Below are positions 8,274-16,787 of a stretch of DNA of 64,000 nt, one piece after another. A model generated the notes under the pieces. The model saw only the letters and a program-made list of their open reading frames with translations, was not told where the DNA came from and ran no database searches. The stretch's first letter is position 1, and every line of letters begins with the position of its first letter. The translations under genes were made by a program, and so were the position numbers. Origin of the DNA: Anaerolineae bacterium. Lineage in GTDB: Bacteria; Chloroflexota; Anaerolineae; Anaerolineales; UBA4823. Location: contig QEXX01000048.1 of the NCBI GenBank assembly GCA_003130835.1, positions 1-64,000 on the forward strand, written 5' to 3'.

Positions 8274-9233
8274 ATGGCAGAAAAGAAAGTTGCAGTCGTT
8301 GCGATTGGTGGAAATTCGCTGATTAAGGACGAACGACATAAAACGGTTGAAGATCAATACGAAGCCGCCAAAGAGACCACCTATCACATCGCCGACATGA
8401 TCGAAGCGGGTTGGGACGTGGCGATTGGCCATGGAAATGGCCCTCAGGTGGGATTCGTCTTGAGACGCTCGGAAATTGCTGCAAAGGTAGAAGGGATGCA
8501 CGAGGTGCCCTTGGATGTCTGCGGAGCAGACACCCAAGGCGCCATCGGCTATGCCCTACAGCAAACCCTTCAGAACTGGCTATATAAGCGGGGCATCAAG
8601 AAACCCGTTGCAACCGTCATTACTCAGGTATTAGTCGATAAAGACGATCCGGCCTTCAAAAACCCCACCAAGCCGATTGGCAGCTTCATGGATGCAGAAG
8701 AAGCTCAACGGCGAGCACGTGAAATGGGTTGGAACGTGGTTGAAGATGCCGGACGAGGTTGGCGGCGGGTGGTTGCTTCCCCCTTGCCGAAGGAAGTGGT
8801 CGAGTTTGAGACGGTCAAAACCCTGATTGACGCTGGCGTGATTGTCATCACCGTAGGCGGCGGTGGTATCCCGGTCATCGATGTTGGCGATGGAGAATAT
8901 CGCGGCGTTGCAGCCGTCATCGATAAAGATTACGCGAGCAGTCTGTTAGCCCGAATGCTCAAGGCAGATCTGTTCCTAATCTCCACAGCCGTAGAGAAAG
9001 TTGCGCTAAACTTTGGTAAACCCAATCAACAATGGGTCGATCGTATGACCCTCTCTGAAGCCAAGCAATATCTGGCTGAAGGCACCCACTTTGCCAAAGG
9101 CTCTATGGCGCCGAAGATCCAAGCCATTATCTGGTATCTCGAAGCCGGTGGAAAACACGCCATTATCACCAATCCGGAGAACATTGGCCGGGCACTGCGT
9201 GGCGAGACCGGAACACACATTGTGCCGGATTAA
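8274..9233 (+). CDS. arcC: Carbamate kinase
   Basis: A 319-residue amino-acid-kinase-fold enzyme that transfers phosphate from carbamoyl phosphate to ADP, giving ATP, CO2 and ammonia. Family motifs are VVAIGGNSLI at the N-terminus, IGHGNGPQVG (about 45-55), VITVGGGGIPV (about 185-195), AAVIDKDYASSLLA, LISTAVEKV and the C-terminal FAKGSMAPKI. Its start lies one base after the upstream stop, so it is translationally coupled to the two carbamoyltransferases. The three genes form a carbamoyl-phosphate energy-conserving module. No arginine deiminase is present, which argues against the usual arginine pathway. Confidence 0.96.
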   Translation: MAEKKVAVVAIGGNSLIKDERHKTVEDQYEAAKETTYHIADMIEAGWDVAIGHGNGPQVGFVLRRSEIAAKVEGMHEVPLDVCGADTQGAIGYALQQTLQNWLYKRGIKKPVATVITQVLVDKDDPAFKNPTKPIGSFMDAEEAQRRAREMGWNVVEDAGRGWRRVVASPLPKEVVEFETVKTLIDAGVIVITVGGGGIPVIDVGDGEYRGVAAVIDKDYASSLLARMLKADLFLISTAVEKVALNFGKPNQQWVDRMTLSEAKQYLAEGTHFAKGSMAPKIQAIIWYLEAGGKHAIITNPENIGRALRGETGTHIVPD

Positions 9234-9309
9234 GGAGTTGAGTAAGGTGACGATTCACCAATTGGAATGTCAAAAATAGGAAAAATTTCACTGGGTAGAA
9301 CATCAAGAA

Positions 9310-9319
9310 TGGGTATAAT
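9310..9319 (+). promoter_or_regulatory. Possible internal promoter -10 before the BMP gene
   Basis: The 190-base gap 9234-9423 contains a consensus TATAAT (9314-9319), but the region 17 bases upstream (CTGGGT) is a poor -35. AAAGGAGGTGAC at 9340-9351 looks like a ribosome site but serves no good ORF; the real one is AGAGGAGAAG before 9424. A separate promoter for the abundant binding protein is plausible but weakly supported. Confidence 0.35.
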
Positions 9320-9423
9320 GGACGGTAGGTTCGTTGATGAAAGGAGGTGACTATCGACGGATAACAACACTTACTTTTCCTACTCAGTCTATCTCACCAT
9401 TCTATTTAGAGGAGAAGTACATT

Positions 9424-10734
9424 ATGAAATTCCAACAGACATTCCGAATCCTAGCCCTTGTATTGGTTGTGAGTATGGTTCTTGCGGCTTGCGCGCAACC
9501 TACCCAACCACCAGCTGCTCCTGAGCAACCTCAAGCTCCGGCGCAGACTGAAGCTCCAGCCGCTCCTGAGCAACCTCAAGCTCCGGCGCAAACCGAAGCC
9601 CCTGCAGAGACCGGTGGATTCCAGATCCCGGATATCCAAGAAGGGAAGTTCAATGTAGCAATGGTGCTCATCGGTCCACATGATGATGGCGGTTGGTCTC
9701 AGGCGCATTATGAAGGCTTAGTGTATGTTCAGGAGAACGTCCCCAACGTTCATACCGCATACATTGAGAACGTTCCTGAAGGCGCTGACTCAGAGCAAGT
9801 CTTCCGCAGTCTGTCGCGCAAAGGTTTTAACCTGATCTTCGGCACTTCCTTCGGGTTCATGGATCCGATGGAAACCGTTGCGAGCGAGTTCCCCGATGTT
9901 GTCTATATTCACATTAGTGGCTTTAAGTCCAACCAAACCAACTTTGGGAATTTGTTTGGCGCGATGGAAAACATGAAATACCTAGCGGGGATGATCGCTG
10001 GGGCGCGAGCAAAGTTGGATGGGAATCCAAAATTGGGTTACATGGCGACCTTCCCAATTCCAGAAGAATTGCGCCTGGGGAATGCCATCGCCTTAGGCAT
10101 GCGCAAGACGTGCCCGGAGTGCACTATGGATGTGCGCTGGATCAATACCTGGCATGATCCTGTCATCGAAAAAGAAGCTGCAGCTTCCTTGTTTGATGCA
10201 GGGTCTCAGGTGGTCTTCACCGGCGCGGATACCCCAGCTGTTGCGGATGTTGCCCAAGAAAAGGGTAAATGGGGTGTAACCTATGACTGGGTTGGTTCTT
10301 GCAGAGTTGAGCGTTGCCTAACTGCTCCCTACTGGAATTGGGGCCCGGTTTATGCCAAGATTACGCAAGGTGTCATTGACGGTACCTATAAACCCGGCTG
10401 GGATTACTTCGATGCGGATAGCGGTGGCCTCGGGCTATATGGCTTTATGGAAGGCCAAGAACTTACGCCGGGTATGAAGGACTTACCGGAGGAGGTGATC
10501 ACGATGGTGCGTGATCTGCTCTCCAAGATGTTGGCGGGTGAGTTTACACGCTTCGATGTCTTTTCCGGCCCGATCAAAGATAACCAAGGCAACATTATCG
10601 TTCCAGAAGGCGAGAAATTGCAGCAATCCGATCTGGATCAGTTCCCGCCTGGGGCACCTGGTTTGGAGTGCAAGTACTGCATGTATTGGTGGGCGGAAGG
10701 CATCACTGCTGAATTACCCTCCTTAGGTCAATAA
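9424..10734 (+). CDS. BMP-family (PnrA/BmpA-like) substrate-binding lipoprotein
   Basis: A 436-residue extracytoplasmic binding protein. The start at 9424 gives a compact lipoprotein signal with lipobox LAAC (Cys23), so the 30-residue upstream extension in the ORF track is not used. A Pro/Ala/Gln linker with two copies of a 15-residue repeat follows. The binding domain (about 75-430) has GGWSQAHYEGL, LIFGTSFGFMD and FTGADTPAVADVA, typical of BMP proteins that bind purine nucleosides in spirochaetes and firmicutes. It is followed by a strong terminator and then the cognate ABC genes, a layout that would make binding protein in excess over transporter. The likely ligand is a nucleoside or base, inferred from family and context. 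Confidence 0.92.
   Translation: MKFQQTFRILALVLVVSMVLAACAQPTQPPAAPEQPQAPAQTEAPAAPEQPQAPAQTEAPAETGGFQIPDIQEGKFNVAMVLIGPHDDGGWSQAHYEGLVYVQENVPNVHTAYIENVPEGADSEQVFRSLSRKGFNLIFGTSFGFMDPMETVASEFPDVVYIHISGFKSNQTNFGNLFGAMENMKYLAGMIAGARAKLDGNPKLGYMATFPIPEELRLGNAIALGMRKTCPECTMDVRWINTWHDPVIEKEAAASLFDAGSQVVFTGADTPAVADVAQEKGKWGVTYDWVGSCRVERCLTAPYWNWGPVYAKITQGVIDGTYKPGWDYFDADSGGLGLYGFMEGQELTPGMKDLPEEVITMVRDLLSKMLAGEFTRFDVFSGPIKDNQGNIIVPEGEKLQQSDLDQFPPGAPGLECKYCMYWWAEGITAELPSLGQ
9517..9606 (+). repeat. Two tandem 45-bp copies in the lipoprotein linker
   Basis: GCTCCTGAGCAACCTCAAG-type units occur back to back (9517-9561 and 9562-9606) and encode APEQPQAPAQTEAPA twice with only a few base changes. This is a recent in-frame duplication in the flexible linker between the lipid anchor and the binding domain. 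Confidence 0.9.
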
Positions 10735-10742
10735 GATGTAGA

Positions 10743-10777
10743 GGGGCCAGACTCGTAGGGGTTCTGGCCCCTTTTTT
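10743..10777 (+). terminator. Intrinsic terminator between BMP and ABC genes
   Basis: GGGGCCAGA pairs perfectly over 9 bp with TCTGGCCCC and is followed by six T residues. It lies inside the apparent operon, so it probably attenuates read-through into the transporter genes. Confidence 0.95.
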
Positions 10778-10812
10778 ACCTACTTTCTTAATCGTTCAAC
10801 GCGGAATCATTT

Positions 10813-12378
10813 ATGGACGGACGACAAGAATTCGAGAGCCATTCGTCTGAACCACCTGTGGTGGTTGAAATGCGCGGTATTATCAAACGCTTTCCAGGCG
10901 TTTTAGCCAACGATCACGTAGATTTCAAACTTTATCAAGGCGAAATTCACGCATTGCTGGGAGAAAATGGGGCTGGTAAAAGTACATTAATGAATATTTT
11001 AGCTGGGTTATACCGTCCGGACGCGGGAGAGATTTATGTAAAGGGGAAATTGGTTCATTTCTCATCCCCACGCGATGCGATCAAGGCTGGGATTGGCATG
11101 ATCCATCAGCATTTCATGTTGGTTCCTTCGCAGACGGTAACAGAAAACATATTATTAGGTTTGGATCAGCCGCGTTTTATTCTTCGATTATCTGAATATC
11201 ACCAGAAGATTGCCGAGTTTGCTGAGCGGTTTGGATTAAAGATCGATCCAAAAGCAAAAATTTGGCAGCTTTCCGTGGGTGAACAACAACGAGTCGAAAT
11301 TTTGAAAATGCTTTATCGCGGTGCCGACATCCTCATTATGGACGAACCAACGGCTGTCTTGGCCCCTCAAGAAATTGAAGCATTGTTTATTACCCTGCGT
11401 AAAATGGTTTCGGAAGGGAAATCAATCATTTTCATCAGCCATAAGCTTCACGAGGTGATGGAAATCGCAGATCGAGTCTCAGTGCTCAGTAAAGGGAAGG
11501 TGACCGCTTCTGGCGTTCCGGCAAAGGGCATTACTCGTCAGGAACTTGCTCGCTTGATGGTCGGACGAGAGGTTCTATTTCGCCTAGATAAAAAAGAACA
11601 AGCGCCAGGGGATGTCGTTTTACAGGTTGAAGATCTGCACGCCGAGAATGATAAAGGCTTACCTGCTTTACGCGGGGTGTCCCTAACGGTTCGCGCCGGA
11701 GAGATTGTTGGGTTAGCTGGCGTTGCCGGAAATGGTCAACGGGAATTGGCTCAGGTGATTACTGGGCTACGCAAGTGCACAAAAGGGAAAATCCTACTCA
11801 ATGGTGAAGATATTACCAATCAACCGGTTAGCTATAGCATCCAGCGTGGCCTTGGGCATATTCCGGAAGACCGCACACACGTCGGGACTTCACCAAACTT
11901 AAGCATCACGGATAATGTCATCATGAAGAAATATCGCCAGCCGCCGATTGCGCGTGGAATGGTTATCGATATGAATCAGGCTTCTCAATTCGCCCAGCAA
12001 TTGGTGGCTACCTACGATATTATGGTGCCGACCATCCGTACTCCCGCCCGTCTGTTATCCGGCGGCAATTTGCAAAAGGTCATTCTAGCGCGGGAGATCT
12101 CTGGCAATCCTAGGCTATTGGTTGCTGTTCAACCCACCCGAGGGCTGGATGTTGGCGCTATCGAAGGGATTCAGAGATTATTATTAACCCAACGGGAAGC
12201 TGGTGCAGCCATTCTCTTGATTTCCGAGGAACTGGAAGAATTGATCTCTCTGAGCGATCGGATCTATGTGATCTACGAAGGAAAAATTATGGGGGAGGTC
12301 ACCGATGGAAACATTGAAGTCATTGGATTGATGATGACCGGCACACCAATGGAACAAATCCGCCAAGGAGTCCAATAA
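10813..12378 (+). CDS. Nucleoside-type ABC transporter ATP-binding protein (two NBDs)
   Basis: A 521-residue fused double ATPase of the sugar/nucleoside (NupA/YufO-like) type. The first half has Walker A GENGAGKST (about 54-62), signature LSVGEQQR and Walker B LIMDEPTAVLAP. In the second half (from about 275) Walker A degrades to AGNGQRE while the signature LSGGNLQK remains, as is usual in this family. VAVQPTRGLDVGA replaces a canonical Walker B. It energises import of the ligand captured by the upstream BMP lipoprotein. Only one base separates its stop from the first permease start. Confidence 0.95.
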   Translation: MDGRQEFESHSSEPPVVVEMRGIIKRFPGVLANDHVDFKLYQGEIHALLGENGAGKSTLMNILAGLYRPDAGEIYVKGKLVHFSSPRDAIKAGIGMIHQHFMLVPSQTVTENILLGLDQPRFILRLSEYHQKIAEFAERFGLKIDPKAKIWQLSVGEQQRVEILKMLYRGADILIMDEPTAVLAPQEIEALFITLRKMVSEGKSIIFISHKLHEVMEIADRVSVLSKGKVTASGVPAKGITRQELARLMVGREVLFRLDKKEQAPGDVVLQVEDLHAENDKGLPALRGVSLTVRAGEIVGLAGVAGNGQRELAQVITGLRKCTKGKILLNGEDITNQPVSYSIQRGLGHIPEDRTHVGTSPNLSITDNVIMKKYRQPPIARGMVIDMNQASQFAQQLVATYDIMVPTIRTPARLLSGGNLQKVILAREISGNPRLLVAVQPTRGLDVGAIEGIQRLLLTQREAGAAILLISEELEELISLSDRIYVIYEGKIMGEVTDGNIEVIGLMMTGTPMEQIRQGVQ

Positions 12379-12379
12379 G

Positions 12380-13501
12380 ATGAACAGCGAGATAGCAAAG
12401 TCGACCTCTCGTTCTTTTCCTTATCGAATCGTCATTGAGCAACGGCTAAAGGAACCCTCGCGAACATATTCCCTCCTGATTTCAGTGCTTGCTATTGTTG
12501 TAGCACTTTTTATTGGCGGTTTTGTGATTGCACAAGCAGGAGGCGATCCGATCCGTTCCTACCGACATATTGCCAAAGCGTCTTTTGGGAATATTGGCGT
12601 GTTTTCAGATACATTGGTCAAGGCAACCCCTTTGATCCTTGTTGGGTTAGCCTGTGCGGTTGCCTTTCGGTCGCGTTTGTGGAACATCGGCGCAGAGGGC
12701 CAGTTTTTTGTCGGCGCGTTTGGCGCCAGCGCCATTGTCCTCACTCCTATTCTTCCTCCAGATACCTCGCCGTGGATTTTCATCCCGGTGATGATGGTAG
12801 CGGGAATCTTGATGGGTGCTTTTTGGGGATTGATCCCCGGATTTCTCAAAGCGAAATATAACGTCAACGAAATCATCTCGACGTTGATGATGAACTACAT
12901 AGCCGTAGCTTGGAATAACTTTTTTATCTATGCTGTTTGGAGCGAAAGCGGCTTCCAAATGAGTCCTATGTTCACCAAAAATGCTTGGTTACCACGCTTG
13001 ACCGATTATTCTAAAGTCGTACCGGCTTTTCGGGGTTTGACAACTCACTTGGGCTTATTATTTGGGATTCTGGCTGCTGTTCTGATTTGGTTTATCCTTT
13101 ATCGCAGCCGCTGGGGATATGAAATTCGCTTGATCGGTGATAATCCCCAGGCAGCCCGCTATGCAGGCCTCAATATTACGCGCAATACCATCTTGGTGAT
13201 GATGCTTTCTGGTGGATTAGCAGGGCTAGCGGGAATGTCAGAAATCACTGGAGTTGTGCATCGCTTACAAGGAGCGATCTCACCCGGTTATGGCTTTACC
13301 GGGATCATTGTGGCGTGGTTGTCTAAGCTGAATCCGTTTGCAGTCATCTTGGTTTCGATCCTGTTTGGGGCATTGATCCTTGCTGGGCGTGAGATTCAGC
13401 CGTCGGGGATTCCCAAGATGATCCAAGGCGTGATTTTGGTTTGCTTAATTGCCAGTGATTTCTTCCTTCGCTATCAAATTCGCATTGTCCGCCGCGAGTA
13501 G
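12380..13501 (+). CDS. ABC transporter permease, nucleoside (NupB/YufP-like)
   Basis: A 373-residue integral membrane protein of the BPD-transp-2 family with about nine hydrophobic segments. Family features are LVGLACAVAFRSRLWNIGAEGQFFVGAF (seen in part near residue 90-115) and GDNPQAARYAGLN (about 255-267), the cytoplasmic coupling stretch. The N-terminal 30 residues are soluble. It pairs with the shorter permease that follows; together they form the membrane channel of the BMP-linked importer. Confidence 0.93.
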   Translation: MNSEIAKSTSRSFPYRIVIEQRLKEPSRTYSLLISVLAIVVALFIGGFVIAQAGGDPIRSYRHIAKASFGNIGVFSDTLVKATPLILVGLACAVAFRSRLWNIGAEGQFFVGAFGASAIVLTPILPPDTSPWIFIPVMMVAGILMGAFWGLIPGFLKAKYNVNEIISTLMMNYIAVAWNNFFIYAVWSESGFQMSPMFTKNAWLPRLTDYSKVVPAFRGLTTHLGLLFGILAAVLIWFILYRSRWGYEIRLIGDNPQAARYAGLNITRNTILVMMLSGGLAGLAGMSEITGVVHRLQGAISPGYGFTGIIVAWLSKLNPFAVILVSILFGALILAGREIQPSGIPKMIQGVILVCLIASDFFLRYQIRIVRRE

Positions 13502-13509
13502 GAGGTTGC

Positions 13510-14478
13510 ATGGATCCAATCATTATTTTACAAGCTGGTGTAGCGAGCGGGACGGTATTGTTGTTTGCAACAATCGGTGAAATCTTTGCTGAACGATCGG
13601 GGGTTTTGAACTTGGGGGTGGAAGGGATGATGCTGCTCGGAGCAATGAGCGCCTTCAGCATCACGGTCAAAACCGGTAATCCTTGGTTAGGTTTATTGGT
13701 TGCGATGCTTGCAGGCGGATTAATCAGCCAGATTCATGCCTTCATTAGCATCCATCTCCAAGCTGATCAGGTCGTGAGCGGTTTGGCATTAGGATTTTTA
13801 GCTACCGGTATCAGCTTGGTTTTGGGAGAAGGTTTAAGCAAAGCAGGTACGGTTTCCCTTATGCCGAGTTTCTCTATCCCGGTCTTATCTCAAATTCCTA
13901 TCGTTGGACCAATTTTCTTCACTCGCCATAGTGTGCTAACGTATTTTGGTTACTTGTTGATTCCGGCTGCTTGGTATTATATTAACCACACCCGCCCAGG
14001 GATGAATTTACGTGCGATTGGTGAATTTCCGGCTGCAGCGGATACATTGGGGATTAATATTTATCGCTTGCGGTATTTTTATGTCTTCCTTGGCGGCGTG
14101 ATGGCCGGCTTAGCAGGAGCGACCATTAGTCTTGCTATCGCTCCTGGTTGGTTCAGTGAAATGACCACAGCCGGGCAAGGGTGGATCGCAGTTGGTTTGG
14201 TCATCTTTGCCCAATGGGACCCGATTCGAGCAGCTTTTGGGTCGTACACCTTTGGCGCTTTGAGACGGTTGATTTTGGATATTCAAGGTCCGACCACTAT
14301 TCTCGGCCTCCGTAATCCGTTTTATTACAACCCGTATTGGGGCTTCTTTTTGCAGATGTTACCTTATGCATTCACGATCATTGTCCTAGTGATTGGTTCG
14401 CGGGAAGCGATACGGAAACGCCTTGGGGCACCCGCGGCTTTAGGTACCCCTTATATCCGTGGTGAGCGTGGTTTATAA
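13510..14478 (+). CDS. ABC transporter permease, nucleoside (NupC/YufQ-like)
   Basis: A 322-residue partner permease of the same family. It has the hallmark GEIFAERSGVLNLGVEGMML near the N-terminus and the coupling segment AIGEFPAAADTLGIN (about 172-186). The start lies 8 bases after the upstream stop with AGGAGGT just before ATG. The pair of a longer and a shorter permease after a double ATPase and a BMP lipoprotein is the standard nucleoside-importer arrangement. Confidence 0.93.
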   Translation: MDPIIILQAGVASGTVLLFATIGEIFAERSGVLNLGVEGMMLLGAMSAFSITVKTGNPWLGLLVAMLAGGLISQIHAFISIHLQADQVVSGLALGFLATGISLVLGEGLSKAGTVSLMPSFSIPVLSQIPIVGPIFFTRHSVLTYFGYLLIPAAWYYINHTRPGMNLRAIGEFPAAADTLGINIYRLRYFYVFLGGVMAGLAGATISLAIAPGWFSEMTTAGQGWIAVGLVIFAQWDPIRAAFGSYTFGALRRLILDIQGPTTILGLRNPFYYNPYWGFFLQMLPYAFTIIVLVIGSREAIRKRLGAPAALGTPYIRGERGL

Positions 14479-14498
14479 CATCGACTTGGAGTTAACGC

Positions 14499-15752
14499 AT
14501 GGATAAATTTCTTGGTTATCGTTGCTCTCTCTGTCAGTGCGAATATGCCCCAACCCAGGTGCAATATACCTGTCCTGCGGATGGCGGTAACTTGGATGTG
14601 GTTTTGGATATTGAGCATATTCGGCGCTTTGTATCGCCTGAGGTCATCTTTAATCAGTCCGAAGCCTCGATCTGGCGTTATTTACCCCTACTACCGGTGG
14701 ATGAGCCGGGTTTTGAGGGGACACCGTTTCGGCGAGTCGGCTGGACGCCGGTCTTTGAGTCAGCGCGCTTGGCGCGTCCATTGGGATTGAGCACGCTCTG
14801 GGTCAAAGACGAAAGCCGTAATCCAACGGCGTCGTTCAAAGATCGCGCGAGCGCGGTCGTTGTGGCGCGGGCGAGGGAAATCCAAGCCGAGGTGGTTGTT
14901 ACCGCTTCGACCGGCAACGCCGGAGCAGCCCTAGCCGGCATGGCGGCGGCTGTAGGACACCAAGCAGTCATTTTTGCCCCGAAAACCGCTCCGGCGGCGA
15001 AAGTCGCCCAATTGTTGGTGTTCGGCGCTCAAGTGATTTTAGTGGATGGCAATTATGATAGTGCCTTCGATTTGACCATCCAAGCGGCGCAGGAGTTTGG
15101 CTGGTATTGTCGCAATACAGGCTACAATCCCTTTACCGCTGAAGGAAAGAAAACGGCTGCCTTTGAAATTTGGGAGTGGTGGGAGAAAACCCGTCGACAA
15201 CGCCCAGACCTAAAGCGTTTGAATGTTTTTGTCTCTGTTGGGGATGGGAACATCATCTCCGGCATCCACAAGGGATTTAAGGATTTACTGGCTTTGGGCT
15301 GGCTTGATCAAATGCCGCGCATTTTTGGTGTCCAATCCACCGGTTCCGCCGCGATCTACAACGCCTTTCAAGCCGGCAACGAACAAATCATTCCGGTAGC
15401 TGCCAATACCCTTGCCGACTCTATTTCCGTGGATTTACCCCGTGACGGTGTGCGCGCGGTGCGAGCTGCCCGAGAGAGCGGTGGCTGTTATCTAGCGGTT
15501 GAAGATGAGCAGATTCTTCAAGCCATCGCTGCCTTAGGGCAGGCGGGCATTTTTGCAGAGCCAGCCGGGGCGACCTCTTTTGCTGGCTTGGTGCAAGCTG
15601 TACAACGAGGATTCATCAACCAAGAGGATGCTGTGCTGGTGCTGAACACCGGCAGCGGTTTAAAAGATGTCAAAGCCGCCATGCAAGCGGTGAGTGAAGC
15701 CCCCATCATTGAGCCGAGTCTGCAAGCCCTAAAGAAACATCTCTCTCAGTAA
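14499..15752 (+). CDS. Threonine synthase-like PLP enzyme
   Basis: A 417-residue fold-type-II PLP enzyme. The N-terminus has a zinc-ribbon-like set, CSLCQCEY ... YTCPADGG. The PLP lysine sits in ASFKDRAS (about residue 109-116), followed by the phosphate-binding segment ASTGNAGAALAG, and later VFVSVGDGNIISG and the C-terminal LNTGSGLKD. These match class-1 (ThrC) threonine synthases, which make threonine from O-phosphohomoserine. Its position between a nucleoside importer and a hydantoinase, without hom or thrB, raises the possibility of a beta-elimination or lyase role on an amino acid released by the pathway. This is inference; threonine synthase stays the safest family name. Confidence 0.8.
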   Translation: MDKFLGYRCSLCQCEYAPTQVQYTCPADGGNLDVVLDIEHIRRFVSPEVIFNQSEASIWRYLPLLPVDEPGFEGTPFRRVGWTPVFESARLARPLGLSTLWVKDESRNPTASFKDRASAVVVARAREIQAEVVVTASTGNAGAALAGMAAAVGHQAVIFAPKTAPAAKVAQLLVFGAQVILVDGNYDSAFDLTIQAAQEFGWYCRNTGYNPFTAEGKKTAAFEIWEWWEKTRRQRPDLKRLNVFVSVGDGNIISGIHKGFKDLLALGWLDQMPRIFGVQSTGSAAIYNAFQAGNEQIIPVAANTLADSISVDLPRDGVRAVRAARESGGCYLAVEDEQILQAIAALGQAGIFAEPAGATSFAGLVQAVQRGFINQEDAVLVLNTGSGLKDVKAAMQAVSEAPIIEPSLQALKKHLSQ

Positions 15753-15759
15753 TTGCTAG

Positions 15760-16746
15760 ATGGACGCCAATCCAGAAATATCGGTGATCGCACCGGTGTT
15801 TAATGAGTTTGAATCGCTGCCGGAGTTCTATCGCAGGGTGCGGCAAGTCTTAGATGGACTTGCCCTGACGTGGGAGTTGCTCTTGGTCGATGATGGTTCG
15901 ACGGATGGTTCGACTGACCTTATCCGTCAATTTGCCAAAGAAGACCCGCGGGTGCGAGCCTTGATCTTTGCCCGCAATTTTGGTCATCAACTAGCTGTCA
16001 CGGCTGGGCTTGATCACTGTCGCGGCAAGGCCGCCATTATTATCGACTCTGACCTGCAAGACCCGCCCGAAGTGATGGCAGACTTAATCGCCAAATGGCG
16101 CGAAGGCTATGAAGTCGTGTATGCCATGCGCGCCGAGCGGGAAGGTGAGACTTGGTTCAAGCTCTTTACAGCTTCGTTGTTTTATCGCTTGATCTACCGC
16201 ATCACAGATGTCAAAATTCCCTTGGATACTGGCGATTTTCGCCTGCTTGACCGTCAAGTTGTGGATGTCCTCAAAACGATGCGGGAAAGACACCGCTTTT
16301 TGCGTGGCATGTCTGTATGGGTTGGTTTTCGCCAAACGGGTGTTCCTTATCGGCGGGCTGCCCGTTTTGCCGGACAGACCAAATATCCCTTGCGCAAAAT
16401 GATTAAGTTTGCCAGCGATGCCATCACAAGCTTTTCGTATTTACCTTTGCAATTGGCGACCTATTTAGGCTTTGCGGCAGCTCTGCTCAGTATCTTAGCT
16501 ATCCCAATTGTGATCATCTTGCGCCAATCGGGGATGCAAGCGTTTTTGGGCCAAGCGACCACGTTGATCGCTGTCCTTTTCCTAGGAGGCGTACAACTCA
16601 TCTCGCTGGGCATCCTCGGCGAATATATTGGGCGTTTATACGATGAAGCCAAAGGCCGCCCATTATATATTCTGAGGCAAGAACCTAACCAAAATCCCAT
16701 GAGTGAGGCAATTGGAGAGCAAGAGCAAGAGACAAATCCTGTGTAG
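15760..16746 (+). CDS. Family-2 glycosyltransferase, GtrB/dolichol-phosphate-mannose-synthase-like
   Basis: A 328-residue GT-A enzyme with two C-terminal membrane helices (about 232-265 and 270-295). Motifs are VIAPVFNEFESLPEFY, LVDDGSTDGSTDL, IIDSDLQDPPEV (the DxD-like metal site) and GDFRLLDR. Such proteins transfer a sugar from a nucleotide sugar to undecaprenyl phosphate at the cytoplasmic face. It starts 7 bases after the thrC-like stop. Its presence within a catabolic operon has no evident metabolic reason; it may simply be carried along, or use the same promoter. Confidence 0.92.
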   Translation: MDANPEISVIAPVFNEFESLPEFYRRVRQVLDGLALTWELLLVDDGSTDGSTDLIRQFAKEDPRVRALIFARNFGHQLAVTAGLDHCRGKAAIIIDSDLQDPPEVMADLIAKWREGYEVVYAMRAEREGETWFKLFTASLFYRLIYRITDVKIPLDTGDFRLLDRQVVDVLKTMRERHRFLRGMSVWVGFRQTGVPYRRAARFAGQTKYPLRKMIKFASDAITSFSYLPLQLATYLGFAAALLSILAIPIVIILRQSGMQAFLGQATTLIAVLFLGGVQLISLGILGEYIGRLYDEAKGRPLYILRQEPNQNPMSEAIGEQEQETNPV

Positions 16747-16787
16747 CTCTCATGAAATTTAGAACTTTTCGTAAGAAGGAGAAAATT

